This document shows positions 34,336 to 46,690 of a stretch of 64,000 nt of DNA, in pieces. How positions within the stretch are numbered: the stretch's first letter is position 1; the number at the start of each line of letters is the position of its first letter. The notes under the pieces were generated by a model that made no database searches, was not told the origin of the DNA, and worked only from the letters and a program-made list of their open reading frames with translations. The DNA lies in assembly GCA_021234155.1 (NCBI GenBank), contig JAJEKV010000012.1, positions 5,273,789 through 5,337,788 on the forward strand, in the 5' to 3' direction. This DNA is from Isoetes taiwanensis (Eukaryota; Streptophyta; Lycopodiopsida; Isoetales; Isoetaceae). Both the position numbers and the translations under genes were made by a program.

Positions 34336-36865
34336 ATGAGCATGGATTCGATCTCTCAGGGTTCTTCACCCAGAATGGGGGCTATGTCCGAGGATCAGAT
34401 GTCTATCAGGTCTTGCGAAGAGCTTTGCAGCCGCATAAAGCTTATGTGCAGCTATGGAGGAAAGATCATGCCCCGGCCCCATGATAACCAGCTCCGTTAC
34501 ATTGGAGGCGAGAGTCGTATCCTTGTTGTGAATAGGAATATTTCTTTTGCAGATCTCATGGCCAAGCTTTCTAAGATCAGTGGCAAAGAAATAGCCATAA
34601 AGTATCAGCTTCCTAACGAAGATTTAGATGCTCTAGTTTCTGTTCTTGGGGAAGACGATCTGGAAAGTATGATTGAGGAATACGACAGGTTAGAAGCAAG
34701 AGATAGCTCCTCAAGACTTAGACTGTTTTTATTTCCTACAAATATGAAGCAACAGGATCAGCCTCAGCAGAACCTGATGGATTTTCATGAAGACAACAGA
34801 AATGCAGAACAGCGTTTTGTGGATGCTATAAATGGTCTGAATCTAGGAAGAAATGTGGAGCCTGCAAGGGCAATACATCAACCAGTGTCTTCACAACTGC
34901 CAGACTTCTTGTTTGGATTTGAGGCAAGAGAGATCAGATCTCCTGTTCAAGTGCAGTCTCCTTCACAGGCTCAATTTACTCAGCAACCTTGGCAGCAGGC
35001 AGTAGGTCCTCTTATAACACTACAGAGTTCTTCTCCTCTTCAAGCACCAGCATCACCACCAGTAAGTTTGAAACAGCAGTCTCCAGTAGGTTCTCTTATG
35101 ACATTACAGAGTTCTTCTCCTCCTCCTCTTCCTCCTCAGAAATCAGCATCGCCACCGGTAAGTGTAAAACAGCAGACTACAGTAGGTTCTCTTATGACAT
35201 TACAGAGTTCTTCTCCTCCTCCTCTTCCTCCTCAGATGCCACAACCAACTTTTGCATCTCCACCAGCAAGTTTAAAACAGCAAACACCAGTTTTAAAGCC
35301 TCCTATCTCTCCTTCTCAAAATGTTGGAATTATAGGGCAGAGTGTTGAAGAGCATCCCCCAGCCTGAGATCCCTGTTTCTCCCCCCTCAAGCTAAGGTCC
35401 CTCTACCCAAGGTGAAGACAAGGTGGGCCTTCCTGATTTGGTTCTTGAGATAGGTCAAACAGAGGGCAAGCAAGGCGAGGCGCTTCATACGACTGATCCC
35501 AAAGATGTAGATGGTAAAAACCTTTTCTTGGATGTTAGATCTAAGGTTGAGCTAAGTAATCAGGACTTGCAGGTTACTCCAGATCCTTCTTTGCAAAAGG
35601 AGCTTGAGATCCTTGAAAAGCAGCCTGTGAAATCTCCAGACAAGGCGCAAGGGATATCATATGAAATCAAAGGTGAAAAGCAGCAAGAAAGTCCTGGAAC
35701 AAATAAGGAATTCCAGGAGTCACCAAAAAAGGTTTTGCCAAAGTCTCCTCCTCTTCCCCCTCAGCATCAGGAAAGACTTGTGGTCTTAGATGCACTGCCA
35801 ACTCTGCCGCCGTCGCAGCAGCAAGAAAGGTTGATTACATATGATCAACTTCCACAGCAGCAGCAGCAACAGCAGCAGCAGCTGCAGCAAGAAAGAGTTG
35901 TAGCATATGATCAGCAGCAGCAGCATCAGCAGCTGATGCAGCAGACAGAAAGACAATTATTTGATCAGGATGATCCTACTCCTCCTTCCTTCCAACAAGA
36001 GCCCTTTAGTGGCATTCTTCCCAGGAAGGTTGTTCTAGATCCATCTCTGCTTCCTCAGCATCAGCAACAGGCTATCCTCCAGCAAGCTGGCCCATACCAA
36101 CAAGTGTATGCCAATGCCATCTATTGGCAAGCTGAAGATGACAGTCAACATCCACAGCTGCAATATGAGAGTGGATTGAGAAGTGGAAATGTGATCTTGC
36201 AGAGAGTTGTCCCATCACAAGTCCCCGCTGCATCGATTCAGAGGCTAAGCTCTGCGCCTCAGATGAGAGTGGCACAGGGAGTCGCAAACAATGCAAATTT
36301 GAACCGGCAATTCAGCGCGGGGTATGCGGATGTATATCAGCAGCAGATGCAGATGCAGATGCAGCAGCAGCAGATTCAGATGCAGATGCAGATGCAGCTG
36401 CAGCAGCAGCAGCAGCAGCAATCACCTCCAGTGGTGCAACAGCAGCAGCAGCAGTCACCACCAGCAGTGCAGCCACCTCTACCTCAGGGGAAAATTTCAT
36501 ATGTTCAGCAAAACACCAAGAACTTGCATAGTTATCAGCCTTCTCCTAGGCTTAGTCCTGTTAAAATTCAGGACCAGATAGGGGCTGAAAGAGTGATTGC
36601 AAGACCACCAGCATCAGGAACAAGAGTACAACAGCAGCCTATAGCTGTTGACCCTGCCAATGATCCAACTGCATACGAGCCCAGTGCCCCTCAGCTCCAT
36701 TTTATTGATAAAGCTCCTCTTACTCCCCAATATGTTAACAGTACTCCATTTCCAGATCTCTTCAAGGATGCAGGGATTCATCATGTCTATCAAGAGGTGC
36801 CTGTGAGTGTTGAAGAAGGCCAAGCTCGACGACTTGCGGTGCATCAAGTTGCTAGAGGTTCTTAA
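34336..36865 (+). CDS. PB1-domain (octicosapeptide/Phox/Bem1p) protein
   Basis: The PB1 domain spans residues about 34-131. It begins IKLMCSYGGKIMPRP and continues through LRYIGGESRI to the acidic OPCA-type segment (LPNEDLDALVSVLGEDD and MIEEYD). PB1 domains pair by salt bridges between the lysine face (K43 in SYGGK) and the acidic face, so homo- or hetero-oligomerisation is likely. The middle has three copies of a TLQSSSPPPLPPQ unit (about 35010-35250). The second part (from 35423) is rich in Gln, with poly-Gln tracts, and ends with a conserved APQLHFIDKAPLTPQY and IHHVYQEVPVSV tail typical of this plant family. The frame breaks between 35365 and 35420: stop at 35365, then two phase changes around a run of C. 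This could be assembly error, recent decay or an unusual intron; both halves are otherwise well preserved. No intron is seen elsewhere. Confidence 0.9.
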
Positions 36866-37100
36866 GAAAAGGCCCATGTTATTCAGAAGTCACATCTTCC
36901 TTGTAATTGGTAGCTCCTTATTCTTGAAAGATCACATATCCACATAAGATATCCATAAGGTATCCATAACAATCCATTGTAATCAGATCATATGACTTAT
37001 TATTTCTTTACTGGCATATATGGCCAGCATACTTATAATATAGCATGGGTAATTACGTGAAATAAAGACTAAAGGGTTGGACAAATTCTTAGCTTTTGCT
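36866..37100 (+). other. 3' UTR of the PB1 gene
   Basis: AT-rich region following the stop, with an AATAAA at 37061-37066 as a likely poly-A signal. Confidence 0.5.
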
Positions 37101-38080
37101 GCAATACATTATGATCAACTACGTCCATTCTGTAGATCATAATAAGTGCAGGTTCTAGAGTTAACAGTTCGAATACTTCTGAGAGCATAGGGATTGTGAT
37201 CAATCCTGACAGGTATATTAGGGATCTTACCTGCTTGACCACAATTACAGACAGGATTATTTCCTGGAATTATTATTCTTGTAGCAAACTGAAAGGAGAT
37301 AATCTTAGTTAACTATACTGTGAAGTTTTAAGACAATTTACAGTATAGAAGAGTGCTAAGACTTTTCTTCTCTGTGATATGTTCATGTTCTTGCAGCCTG
37401 CAGAAGCTCAAGGACATAGATTTTCTCTTGGGCACGCAACTGGGTCTTTTGTCTCCATTATAGGCATCCTATTTTGGACCCACCACACTCTAGATTTGAT
37501 AAAGATAATATCTACTCCCCGCTTTAGGTATGGCTTGGTATGGGTATAATTTGCCAAGCACCTTCACGTGGCTTGATATTTGTGCTGGACATAGGCAGAA
37601 ATATCTCTCCTACATGTCAATAAGGATAAAAGTTGGAAGTTTTGTTGGCCTTTTAGTTCTTCTGTGTGATTTAGATATTGTGATTTAGATCCCTTCATAT
37701 CAATAAAACATATGCGTGTATAAGAAAGCTATACTCAATCAAAATTATCTATTTATAAGATCTCCAAAAGCCGCCTTCTAAGTGAATACAAAGTAAAGAT
37801 CTTGAGGGCTTTAATCAAGTCACATAGTGAGTTCTAACATAACAAGTCGATGTTCGATGTTCAGTTAATGAATTAGAGGTTCCCCAAAGTCCAAGATTTT
37901 ATTTAACACTACCTTTTATTATGAAATGGAATCTTTGTTTGTATGCATGTCAATGTCTAGGAGGATATGAACAAAAGGCGCCTTAAAGCACCACAATGAT
38001 AGAGTACATGGTTGAAAGGATTGCCATGTACGTTCTTTTCGGAAGGCAAGTGTACACTCAGCCCTAATTTAATGCTAGCG
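37101..38080. other. Non-coding stretch
   Basis: No exon or repeat supported on either strand. Confidence 0.45.
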
Positions 38081-38114
38081 TGCATCATGCCATTTGTACA
38101 AATGGCATGATGCA
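38081..38114. repeat. Perfect 34-bp palindrome
   Basis: TGCATCATGCCATTTGT is followed directly by its exact inverse. There is no spacer and no mismatch. Origin unknown; it could be the fused ends of a MITE or a protein-binding site. Confidence 0.95.
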
Positions 38115-39005
38115 GGCCATTTAACTTCGCGTGCTCACAATTTTTAAAGCTTGTTATCCACCCTAGGGCCAAAACAATGTGGAGTTAAAACCGTGCCACT
38201 AAATATGGTTTGGTGCTTAAAATTGTAAAGTCTATTATGAACTAGAACACAATACAAACAATTCCAAAGTGAACAAAGAAGAAGAAAATGCTGCTGGTTT
38301 TTCAATAAGTCCTTTAGTTTGTCGGACATTTGTTGAAGTTCATGTGGAGATGTGCATATGGGTGTGGATGTTGTTTAGTAGGAACTCGTTTTATCCTTGA
38401 TATGTGTCAGAGTAAAATTAAATTTTATACTTACACAAGAGAAGCATCAATCCTAGAATATCCACCAACATATTCTCGATTGACCGCTAATCCAAGGGTC
38501 GCCCGCTTCAGCAATCCAACAACAAGGTCACAAAGGGACATGTTCTCCTTTTAGGCTTTAAACATAGCTCTCAATTTATTGATCTTTTTCATTGATTGCT
38601 GTGAAATTTATCTCTCCTCCTTCAAAAATAACGCGCACAAGTTTTTAATGAAAGGTTTGATAATTATTGGATTCTAAACATAACATTACAATGTGCTCGA
38701 CGAAGGAGTGTTGTAGGTTAGATTTTATGGGGTGCAAAACTTTCATCGAGACAATAAACACATGTTTATGGGACATGATGCAGGAGCTATGATCAATATG
38801 TCATATTCATCATATAAAAATTCTATGCAATTGAGGATGGTGGTATTGGTCCTCTCTTATGGCTTATGTAGCTCCATACGTTTGATCATGCTCTTTGCCA
38901 TTCTAACAATTTACATTATGCTGAGCACCATTCTGGAGAAATTCTAAAAATTATCTTATAAGTTAGCCCTGATTAAGCAGAGGTCGAGATATACTTTAGT
39001 GGCTC
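38115..39005. other. Non-coding stretch
   Basis: Only short frames without domains. Confidence 0.45.
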
Positions 39006-39045
39006 CGATGGACTAGTTGGCCACGCGATGGACTAGTTGGCCACG
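39006..39045. repeat. 20-bp tandem duplication
   Basis: CGATGGACTAGTTGGCCACG occurs twice in immediate succession without mismatch. Confidence 0.95.
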
Positions 39046-39588
39046 CGTTTACACTTATAAAAAAAAAACCGAAGTAATGTTAGAGTACACACTTGCCATG
39101 ACCAAAGGGTAGTGGCGAGCTCAAAATACCAACTTATTATTCTTGCACTTTGAATAGCCACTTTAATGTTTGTCATATTCTAATATGCATTAGGAACTCG
39201 TTGAGGTGGCTATATGTTTTACATCAACTATGAAATTGCCATCTATAACCACGAATTATGTATTTTTTCAAATCTGTCGAGTTTAACACAAAACTTAGAT
39301 GACACATTCAAGGTCTAGCCTAACCTTGTTTATATTCCCCATGAGGTGCCGTGTTACAAGACATTTCCTTTATTACAACATGGCATCTAAGAAACATTAC
39401 TCTATAAACAAATTCTATCTACTTCACCAATTTTCGCTACTGTAAAAAGCAGAAAGCTTTATCGATTAACCAGGTTCAATCTAGCTTTAAATTAGTAGTT
39501 TGAAGGTAAATATTATCAGCCCATTATAACAACTTGTAAATCTCTCTGACAAATGTATAAGCACGTCTTATATATAACAAGAAATTTA

Positions 39589-39612
39589 TCGCGGCGGCCA
39601 AGGCCGCCGCGA
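39589..39612. repeat. GC-rich 24-bp palindrome in AT-rich DNA
   Basis: TCGCGGCGGCC, an AA spacer, then GGCCGCCGCGA. Imperfect inverse sequence continues outward (AAGAAAT on the left, ATTTCTCTT on the right). Confidence 0.9.
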
Positions 39613-39619
39613 ACATTTC

Positions 39620-41130
39620 TCTTGCCCAACTCGTGGCAAGGTAGATTTTTGTATCAAGTAAAAAAGGATCTCAGTTATGGGCTTGCAAAATTGAACTAAA
39701 TGTGTCTAAGTTGGAGAACTGTAATCTTCAAATTATTTCCCACAAAACTCAAAAGCCATGTTTTTGGCCGCCGCAACCATTTGTTTTGTTCTATTACACT
39801 TGCAAATGAAAAACGACGATTACATAAGATATTTTAGATATTACCCAGCCTTGGATACAATAACCGGACTTCAACTAAATCAACAGGAAAACATGCAGGA
39901 GTTGAACCTATATTCTTGCCTTATGTTTCAGTGCCCATGGGATAAAAAGTTGTTCCTTTTAACTATGGAGCCCCCACTTGCTTACTCTCCTCCCCATTAC
40001 CTTTATTTTGTTTCTGTTTTTTTTTTCCACAGCTTCGATGGGGGACACCCTAGTTTGATAGCCTAACCATTAGGGGTTACATTAGGTCGTTAAGATTAAA
40101 CATCTTACAAACGTTTTTTTTTTTTTTTTTTTGTTTACAAACTTTAGATCTGAGATGGCCACATAAGAGCAATTGCTCCTGAAAATAGAATGTGGTCTTA
40201 GCTCAAGAAAGAGACAAAACAAGAGGGAGATAGTGATGGCAATTAAAATGCGCTTTAATATAAGAATCATCTTCTTGATATTCTTCTCTCCTATTCTGTA
40301 CTACATGGATCTACGATGTGGCTTCTCATGTTATACACAAGCCCAGTTCTTGGTAATAAATAGATTTGTTTTGACCCTAATTGGTTGACATCAAAATGTC
40401 TAGTTTATTAATAGAAGGAGAAAAACACCTAGAGTGGAGGGAAATGAAGGAGTGAAAAGAGGAGAACAAATGTCCATGAAATGGAAAGCCCGACCTCTTA
40501 TCTAAGAAAAAAAGAAAGAATAATAGCACGAAGAACAAAATACAAAGGGAAAAAAATAAAAGCGAAACAAAGATACCTAAACTAACGGAAAACGCAACAC
40601 CTAAAATTCAAACCCTCGGCATCCGTAAAGTAAACGAACAAAGAAATAGAACTCCAAGCTAAAAACAACATCCGAATACATGATTTAAGAGCTCAAAATC
40701 CTTGGCCTAAAATATAAAAATCATTGTAGCTTTAAGAAGGGTGAGCACCCCTAAAATCGGGGGCCACTGAACGTGGTTGAGCCATGGCTCGAGGCACGTG
40801 AGTCTGCCGATTTCCGGCCGGGCAAGTAGGTCGATGGATTCCCGGTAAGCATCCGCCCGAGATTTAAGAGGGCGGCTCCGAATCATGAATATATGGGTTG
40901 TGCGAAGGAAAAGGGCATCTTTGGACAATGGCTATTTTATACAGATGACGAAAGCTGAAAGTCCCAAATCTAACGTCGAAAACCGCCCTCCGCACATTTG
41001 GGCTCGTGGGTTCCTTTGATCTACAAAAAGAGCGTTTCTAAAAGGAGGTGGTGGATGCTACAAAGCGGAAAGGCAAAAGGCGAAAGAGAAAGAATGAAGG
41101 CGTGGATTCAAGTAATTCAAGGAAGAGGCG
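39620..41130. other. Non-coding stretch
   Basis: A poly-T tract of about 22 at 40113 and a GC-richer block at 40707-40990 stand out, but no gene was recognised. The 102-codon frame at 39758-40066 shows no domain. Confidence 0.4.
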
Positions 41131-41131
41131 A

Positions 41132-41690
41132 AGAAATACCATTCTTAAGATCAAATCGTAATGATATTCAAGCATCAAGAGGCACTATTAGGCATCTTTG
41201 AGCTACACGCAATTGTGTCGAACAGGCCAGTCCATTTCAAACAGTAACTAGTAATTGTATAGAACTAAAAGAAAAGCAGTGGAAATTCACAGAGAAAGAG
41301 AGATTAAGCTCAGAAAGCAGTCTCCAGAGCTTGGCCTAATAGGTTTGGGTAGATTTTTTCGAAGATAGGTATGGCACAAATCATGCAGAAGCTACGGATA
41401 TGGCCATGGGATTTTGGCCGGACTTGGCCCCGAGGATTTCGCCTCTTTTAAGCCAAGCATTTCTTGAAGATCAAAATCTTGATCCCATTGGGAAGGCCCC
41501 CCGCAGATAATTCGAGAGTGAAGCAACGGATTTGCCCGGAAATCGACGCAGCTTTTAGTAGCTAAGAAATACCATTTTTAAGGTCAATTCGTGATGAACT
41601 GTGGTAGAAGTGGCAGGCTATTTCAAATAGTAACTAGTAACTGTGGAAGAACAAAAGAAAAAGGTGGAAATTCACAGGTGACATACCTTA
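41132..41690. repeat. Diverged direct repeat pair
   Basis: 41132-41310 and 41567-41690 share GAAATACCAT, AACAGTAACTAGTAA-like and GTGGAAATTCACAG in order. This is a tandem duplication about 435 bases apart. Confidence 0.65.
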
Positions 41691-42405
41691 AACGGAAGAA
41701 TAGAGCATCTCGTAATGAATCAAGAAATTTGGGCGATCTAACTCTATTTATACTCAAAGAAAACTACAGAAATTTTTACACGTAATGATCCGCAATGATT
41801 TCACAAAAATCTCGATGTGGTCGTGGTTGTGCCGCCAGATATCTTTGTCCAAACCGCAATTCGTTTGCGGTTTGCGACCGTCATAATCCGGCGGTAGAAG
41901 ATCCGCCATGGCGTAATCATCAGGAGATAAAGATACGTGACTCTAGAATCAATGAGATAAGAGAGATAAAGATAGATCAGAGAGAAAGAACGAACGTGGA
42001 TTTGACCGCTTTTTCCTTTTTTTTTAAACAAGTGCTATTTTTGCCCCCCAAACACGTAATATGCCAAAGCATCTTGCCAATAAGAATTACATGTGTTAGA
42101 TAACATACACTAAAACTCACAATAAAAGAAGTTTTAAATTTTGCAATTGCTTAATGTGGCTACATTAACTTTATCAACAACTAAATTAAAGGGGCAATTC
42201 TCAAAGAGACACATCCATTAGGGTACCTTTGCACACGTCGTTAAGTTAGGATTCCATTAAGTTTGGTTAATGTTCCATTAAGTTAAATGATTAGCATTCA
42301 GTTTATTTTTTTAACCTAAAATCCCTAACCCAAACGTTCAGACTACTTTACGTTAGGTTAATAAACTTAACACAAAGGTAACCCAAAAAAAATTATAAAC
42401 ATAAA

Positions 42406-42435
42406 ATTAAAGTGACCTCCGGAGGTCACTTTAAT
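42406..42435. repeat. Perfect 30-bp palindrome
   Basis: ATTAAAGTGACCTCC is followed directly by GGAGGTCACTTTAAT. It lies about 420 bases outside the 3' end of the transposase gene, so it could mark an element boundary. Confidence 0.95.
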
Positions 42436-42855
42436 GGCAATTATTTTGTAGCTCGCGCTCGAATGATGTCAATGGCCAACGATCGTCGAGGTGGTCATGG
42501 AGAGGGAAGCATACCTCCTCTTGGTGGTTGTGCCAGTTATGAGGTTGCTTGTGGAGGTGCCTTTTCACAAGAAGCAGGGTCTGGCCATACCCATTAGAAC
42601 AGATCAACCGAAAGCATTTTTGAATCCATTTTCAACGAGTTCACTGTCTAAATGTCTGCTTATAATACCTAATACAAGGAAGTTTAGGTAGTTGCGTTCT
42701 CATTCCACATTTCTGATGCAAGGAATGCATAGGGTTTCCTGAAGAAAGGGCCCTTTTTTTTAAGCCATTACAAGCACAATTTCATTATATTTGTACAAAA
42801 CCTGAATTTATGGACCATTTTTTGGAATCATACTTCAATAACAATTTTTCCCACA

Positions 42856-43404
42856 CTAACAAGCATCACCAGCGAGGGCTGCATATGCTTCAGCAACGGG
42901 CACTGGAATCTTGATAGTGTTGGGGAGCTTCTTCCTGTTCGATGGAGCCCAAGTAAAGTCGATTGTCTCCAACTCAATGCGATCACTAGCAGTGGTTGGC
43001 CTCCATCTTTTCTTCCAACAGTTTACATAATTGGCCGGGTACACCTGGTTCCTTACGGGGACTGGCTCCCACCAAGTGACATGTACTGTCTCAAAATTCT
43101 CCTTCTTATCATCCATTTGGGGCTCCTCCGTGGCATACCCTACCCATGTGGGACACAACACGTCATCAGGACGTGCCATAATGAACATACCTTTCTTCAC
43201 ATCCTTGAATGGATTGAATTCTGGTATGGGTTTATCCTTCAATGGCCCCACGTATGGAGGAGCGATGCTTGCAATTGGCTCCGAGAAGATCGCAACCATT
43301 TCTCGAAGTCGAACTCCTTCTTGCCCGGTGCAAGGCCAAAAGTCCTCATAAATGACCTTTCCCGCACCTAAATCTTCCCTAGCTCTGTGAAAAGACCCAT
43401 CCAA
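42856..43404 (-). pseudogene. Transposase C-terminal segment
   Basis: A 182-codon minus-strand frame. It contains KGMFIMARPDDVLCPTWVG, then HVTWWEPVPVRN and KKRWRP. In this transposase family a C-terminal module of this type (G-x-M-x-x-A-R-x-D, then V-x-W-W-E-P-V) follows the DDE domain; it may be a chromatin-reader-like or BAH-like fold, which I infer only from the pattern. The frame ends at 42856. It overlaps the preceding frame (43729-43379), so a frameshift lies near 43390. Confidence 0.6.
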
Positions 43405-44404
43405 TACTCAATGGTAGCCGTGAATTGTGCGGAATATTTGGTCGCTTCCCGGGGTGCCCTTCTTGCTTGTGGATATTGCAACCCAATGAAGGATGTGCTT
43501 GTGGATCTTTGTTTTTCGCGAACCGCCCAAGGTCCTTTATTGTTGCCTTTGGTTTAAGCGGCTTGGATGTTCCAACAGCATCATGGGCTTCCCCGCCTTC
43601 CCCTTCCTTCCACATTTTTATACCACCTGGGTAGGCGGCCAATCCGTGAAGCACGGACGAAGTTTTGTAATACATGATGTGCCACTCTCCATTCATTGCA
43701 AATTTGAATGTCAAGGGGTGGCGTGGCAATCAATCTATCATCGCCGGCGGGTATGTACCCTTCTATAAACCCCTTCTAATCTGGCACTTTATCAACAATG
43801 TATGGTACAGGTGCATTTAGATTGCATGTGTGGAACTCATATAATAATTCGTGCATGGTCAAGACTTCCGCCCTTCTTGAGTGGAGGAGAAGTTGCCAAA
43901 CAAAGCATCAATGTCTTCATGTGTATGTCCAGACATCATGAAACCCAACTAGAACACACCAAGATATACTAGATATGAAAGATACGAGAATACATACCTG
44001 TTTTTATTTTGACCTGAAGCATTGTCCAGTGGCAGCAACAATGTTCGGGGGAGGGGCTTGAAAGAAGGTCCTTCTCGTCCAGGCAAGCTTGCAGGGATGT
44101 TGCTATTGGTGAGTGCCAATTTTGATTTGAGTGCCGCATTATTACGCAAGGAAGTCACCCAAGCTGGAGCTGCTATTTCTGGCATTGTAAGATGGCCTTC
44201 TGGATACTCATGAACCATCTCGAGCCTTCTCAAGATGCTATTCAAAGAACCCACATGAAAGTTCGAGTCGTCTGGCCATAGATCCAAAGCAAAGTTTCCA
44301 TAGCTTCCCCTCCCATGACCATGAGTGAGAGCACCCGTCAATGATGTTTTGAGTTTATCCAGTCTCCAAAGTGACTTCACCGATTGCTGCAATTTTGAAA
44401 TCAT
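43379..44404 (-). pseudogene. DDE-type transposase core, broken
   Basis: The frame 44404-43949 has SLTGALTHGHGRGSYGNFAL, then LLLPLDNASGQNKNRYVFSY, matching the segment with a catalytic Asp (L-x-DNxxxxNKNR) of a transposon-derived family seen in many eukaryotes. A TAG follows at 43949, and the same frame then reads GFMMSGHTHEDIDALFGNFS, the GHTHEDID signature. Another frame change leads to LTMHELLYEFH and VPYIVDKVPD, where a TAG stands in place of the Trp of an expected D-W-K, then FKFAMNGEWHIMYYK. Order and spacing match a full core, but at least two stops and two frameshifts make it non-functional. The family name is not certain to me. Confidence 0.75.
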
Positions 44405-44895
44405 TGTCTTAGCCTGTCATGAATTATACAAATATAGTCTTTGGGATGCCTATGGGACAATAATCCCCACGACCAATACTGGGTACGACAGGAGGCTTGC
44501 TCCAATCTGTGTGCTCTTCTTTGGTCATGCAATATCCGCCTTTCTGCCTCATCCTTTGTCTTCAACAGCTTCGTACAAATGACCTCGCATGTATCACATT
44601 TAGAGAACGGAATTTTTTTTGCGATACTGACATCCATAAAGCTCCTTTTCCAAGTTCTATGAAACCCCGCTGGTGAGACTTTCTTGCCTGTCAGTGCCAT
44701 AACTTCTACATTGACCTCTTCTAGGATGCTTGTTTTCGTAAACATTGCAGGCAACTTCCTAATGTTTTCCCGGATGCCATCTTCATTCCTCCGACTACGG
44801 TGAGGCAAGGATTCGCAATTCTCCCTTACGAACATGGAGAAAACAGCCTCGGATGCTAAGGTGGATGCAGAGGCTTCAAACTACCACAGTTCCCG
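44402..44895 (-). pseudogene. Transposase middle segment (FSKCDTC)
   Basis: The minus frame includes SEAVFSMFVRENCESLPHRS, LPAMFTKTSILEEVNVEV, VSPAGFHRTWKRSF and then FSKCDTCEVICTKLL, HRLEQASCRTQYWSWGL and DYICIIHDRLRQ. In the wider family this region reads P...K..VY..Y, F...WK, F.KC..C, R..Y and I..DGMDQ. The DGMDQ box is changed to HDRLRQ and followed by a one-base frameshift at 44403, where the next frame takes over. It lies just before the DDE core described at 43379-44404. Confidence 0.7.
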
Positions 44896-44899
44896 TGCT

Positions 44900-45670
44900 C
44901 TGCTTTGCGAGCACCCTCGATGTATTGTGCTTTCCATTTCAGATACCCTGACTTTGAGATTCCCAGCCCAAGGTGCCAGGCTCTTGATACAATTCACGAG
45001 TTAGCCAGAAATCAGAAATCAAACAAGTAATCATTAACTACTCTAAAACCAGGCCTTTAGCCCAAAGCTCTCCACCCAACCGGGTCCAGGCTCAGCAAGA
45101 AATCGTTACCTTGCCTTCCCAATCGCATCCAAGAGTTCAACTTCAAAGAACAAACTCAACTAATTAAGACTGCAGGCAAAACAGATGGACTTAGCTTCAG
45201 AACTCAACCAGATGGACTTAGCTCCAGAACTCAACCGTAGACCTTCAGCCATGATCAGCAAAGCAATTCCATTTTATAGGCACAGATCTACTATATCCAG
45301 AAGAACCTTTTTGGCTGATCAAAGATATATCTCAAAAAGGCAGATAGCCACTAATAGCTAAGATTCGGCCAAGAATATCTATGCAAAAAGGTAAGCAATC
45401 GCTAAGAACAGGAATTTCGGCCACTAATATCTGTGGTCCGACCTTTAACTAGGCCAGATCGGCCCTTTTTACAAGATTGCGGGAGCTCTCATAAGCTCTG
45501 ATGCAATTTTGAACGGATGCGACCCGTTATCAGCCATACCAACTTTAACTTTTTAATTTAACCATTGACCATAATTTAGGACCTAATCTATCATTGACAA
45601 ATTAATCCCTAATACTAGTTCTGGATGCGTTGGCCTGAACCGCTCCCCCAAGCACCACCATATCAGCTCT
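44900..45670 (-). other. Probable intron of the transposase gene
   Basis: No coding potential matching the family was seen between the FSKCDTC segment and the cysteine cluster segment. It contains short duplicated phrases (for example AGATGGACTTAGCT at about 45183 and 45208). Exact splice sites are uncertain; a GTATTG at about 45692 (minus) is one candidate donor. Confidence 0.4.
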
Positions 45671-45672
45671 CT

Positions 45673-46110
45673 CTAGACTAGCCTCCCATGCAATACCAGA
45701 CGTTCCACTCGACGGCCTTCCATGTTGTTCCCAAGCATGTCATACACAAATGTCACCCTGTCGCTAGACTTCATTGCATAGAACTCCTTGCGCATGTCGA
45801 TGACCTGATTATGTGAGAACTTTGCACAACACCTGTGTTTGCAACACAACGTCGTTCGATATTTCAAAACAGCCTCCCTAGAGCTAAGGCGTTCAACCTT
45901 AGGCTGTCTCAAGAACTGCCTACGCTGACGGGAGTGGAAAGTGTACTTGCGCCTCTCGAAATTTGGATGCTTCTCAATAACAGAGCTGCCTTGACTTGAC
46001 GGAGTATCAGCTTGCTCGGTTGGCTTTGCAGTCAAGATCTCAGACACCTTTACACCATCCACTGTAACATATTCGTTACTCCACCTTACAAGCATACCTG
46101 CTTTTGGTAC
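45673..46110 (-). pseudogene. Transposase segment with cysteine cluster
   Basis: The frame is in phase with the upstream segment but separated by a TAG at 46111. It reads FHSRQRRQFLRQPKVERL, then TTLCCKHRCCAKFSHNQVID and MRKEFYAMKSSDRVTFVYDM. The pattern C-x3-C-x-x-F-x8-R-x3-F is a zinc-binding-like motif at the N-terminal side of this transposase family. Function (DNA binding) is inferred from position. Confidence 0.6.
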
Positions 46111-46605
46111 CTATAAACAAGCCTGACAGCGGAAATTCACTTCAGTAGGAATCGGGTAACCCTCAATAATTGTCACTCCAATGCATTTCAATCCTAAGAA
46201 CTGGTCGCATACTGCATCATCTGGGTCTGTAAAGGATATGAACCCCTTTCCCGCAGGAATGGAGTCGCAAGAGTGCCATATTTCACAGTCCTTCTCCAGT
46301 AAAGTGTATCTGTTGTGGGGGATAGGTTCCATAATAGATTCCACTCTCTGTTTTTTGGAGGTGGACCCGACATCCTCTATATTGGATTCACGGACGTCTT
46401 CCTCTCTCCAAAGAATGAAGGATCCTTTGGCTTCTCCTATAGTTTCTGCATCCGGAGTGGGCCATGGGAGGGCGTGACACTCCTCAAAAACCTCTTGAAC
46501 GCCCACACTGATAGCTCCAGCGGGGATGGTTCTGAAATGGCACTGGTTAGAGTCTCCAGCGAATCCTTTGGCAATGGGACGACCATCCTTGAAGATATAC
46601 ACTTC
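46111..46605 (-). pseudogene. Transposase N-terminal exon (DUF8039-like)
   Basis: The exon begins after a good acceptor (TCTTCTGCAG, minus strand) and reads VYIFKDGRPIAKGFAG, CHFRTIPAGAISVGVQEVFE and LPWPTPDAETIGEAKGSFIL followed by W. This matches the module found at the front of many plant transposon proteins (H-G-x-P-L-P, V-x-V, LP-x-P, G-x-F-I-x-W; DUF8039-like). Its role is unknown. The frame ends in FRCQACL and a TAG. Upstream, 46690-47112 carries an array of the GGGCG palindrome, so the array lies in the presumed promoter or first intron of this gene. Confidence 0.6.
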
Positions 46606-46690
46606 CTGCAGAAGAGAGGAGTCAGAACATGGGGCCAGGTTATTGAGAGCAGAACATACTGCAACAGAATCAGCCTCCTGATTTGGGACC

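Noticed and set aside
34989-35348. 119-codon frame inside the PB1 gene
   Set aside because: A Ser-rich shadow of the repeated TLQSSSPPPLPPQ units in another phase.
36312-36581. Overlapping frames in the poly-Gln region
   Set aside because: Shadows of CAG repeats in other phases (poly-Ala, poly-Cys/Ser).
35423-36865. Second half of the PB1 gene as an independent gene
   Set aside because: It has the typical C-terminus of the PB1 family and no start context; it is the continuation after frame breaks.
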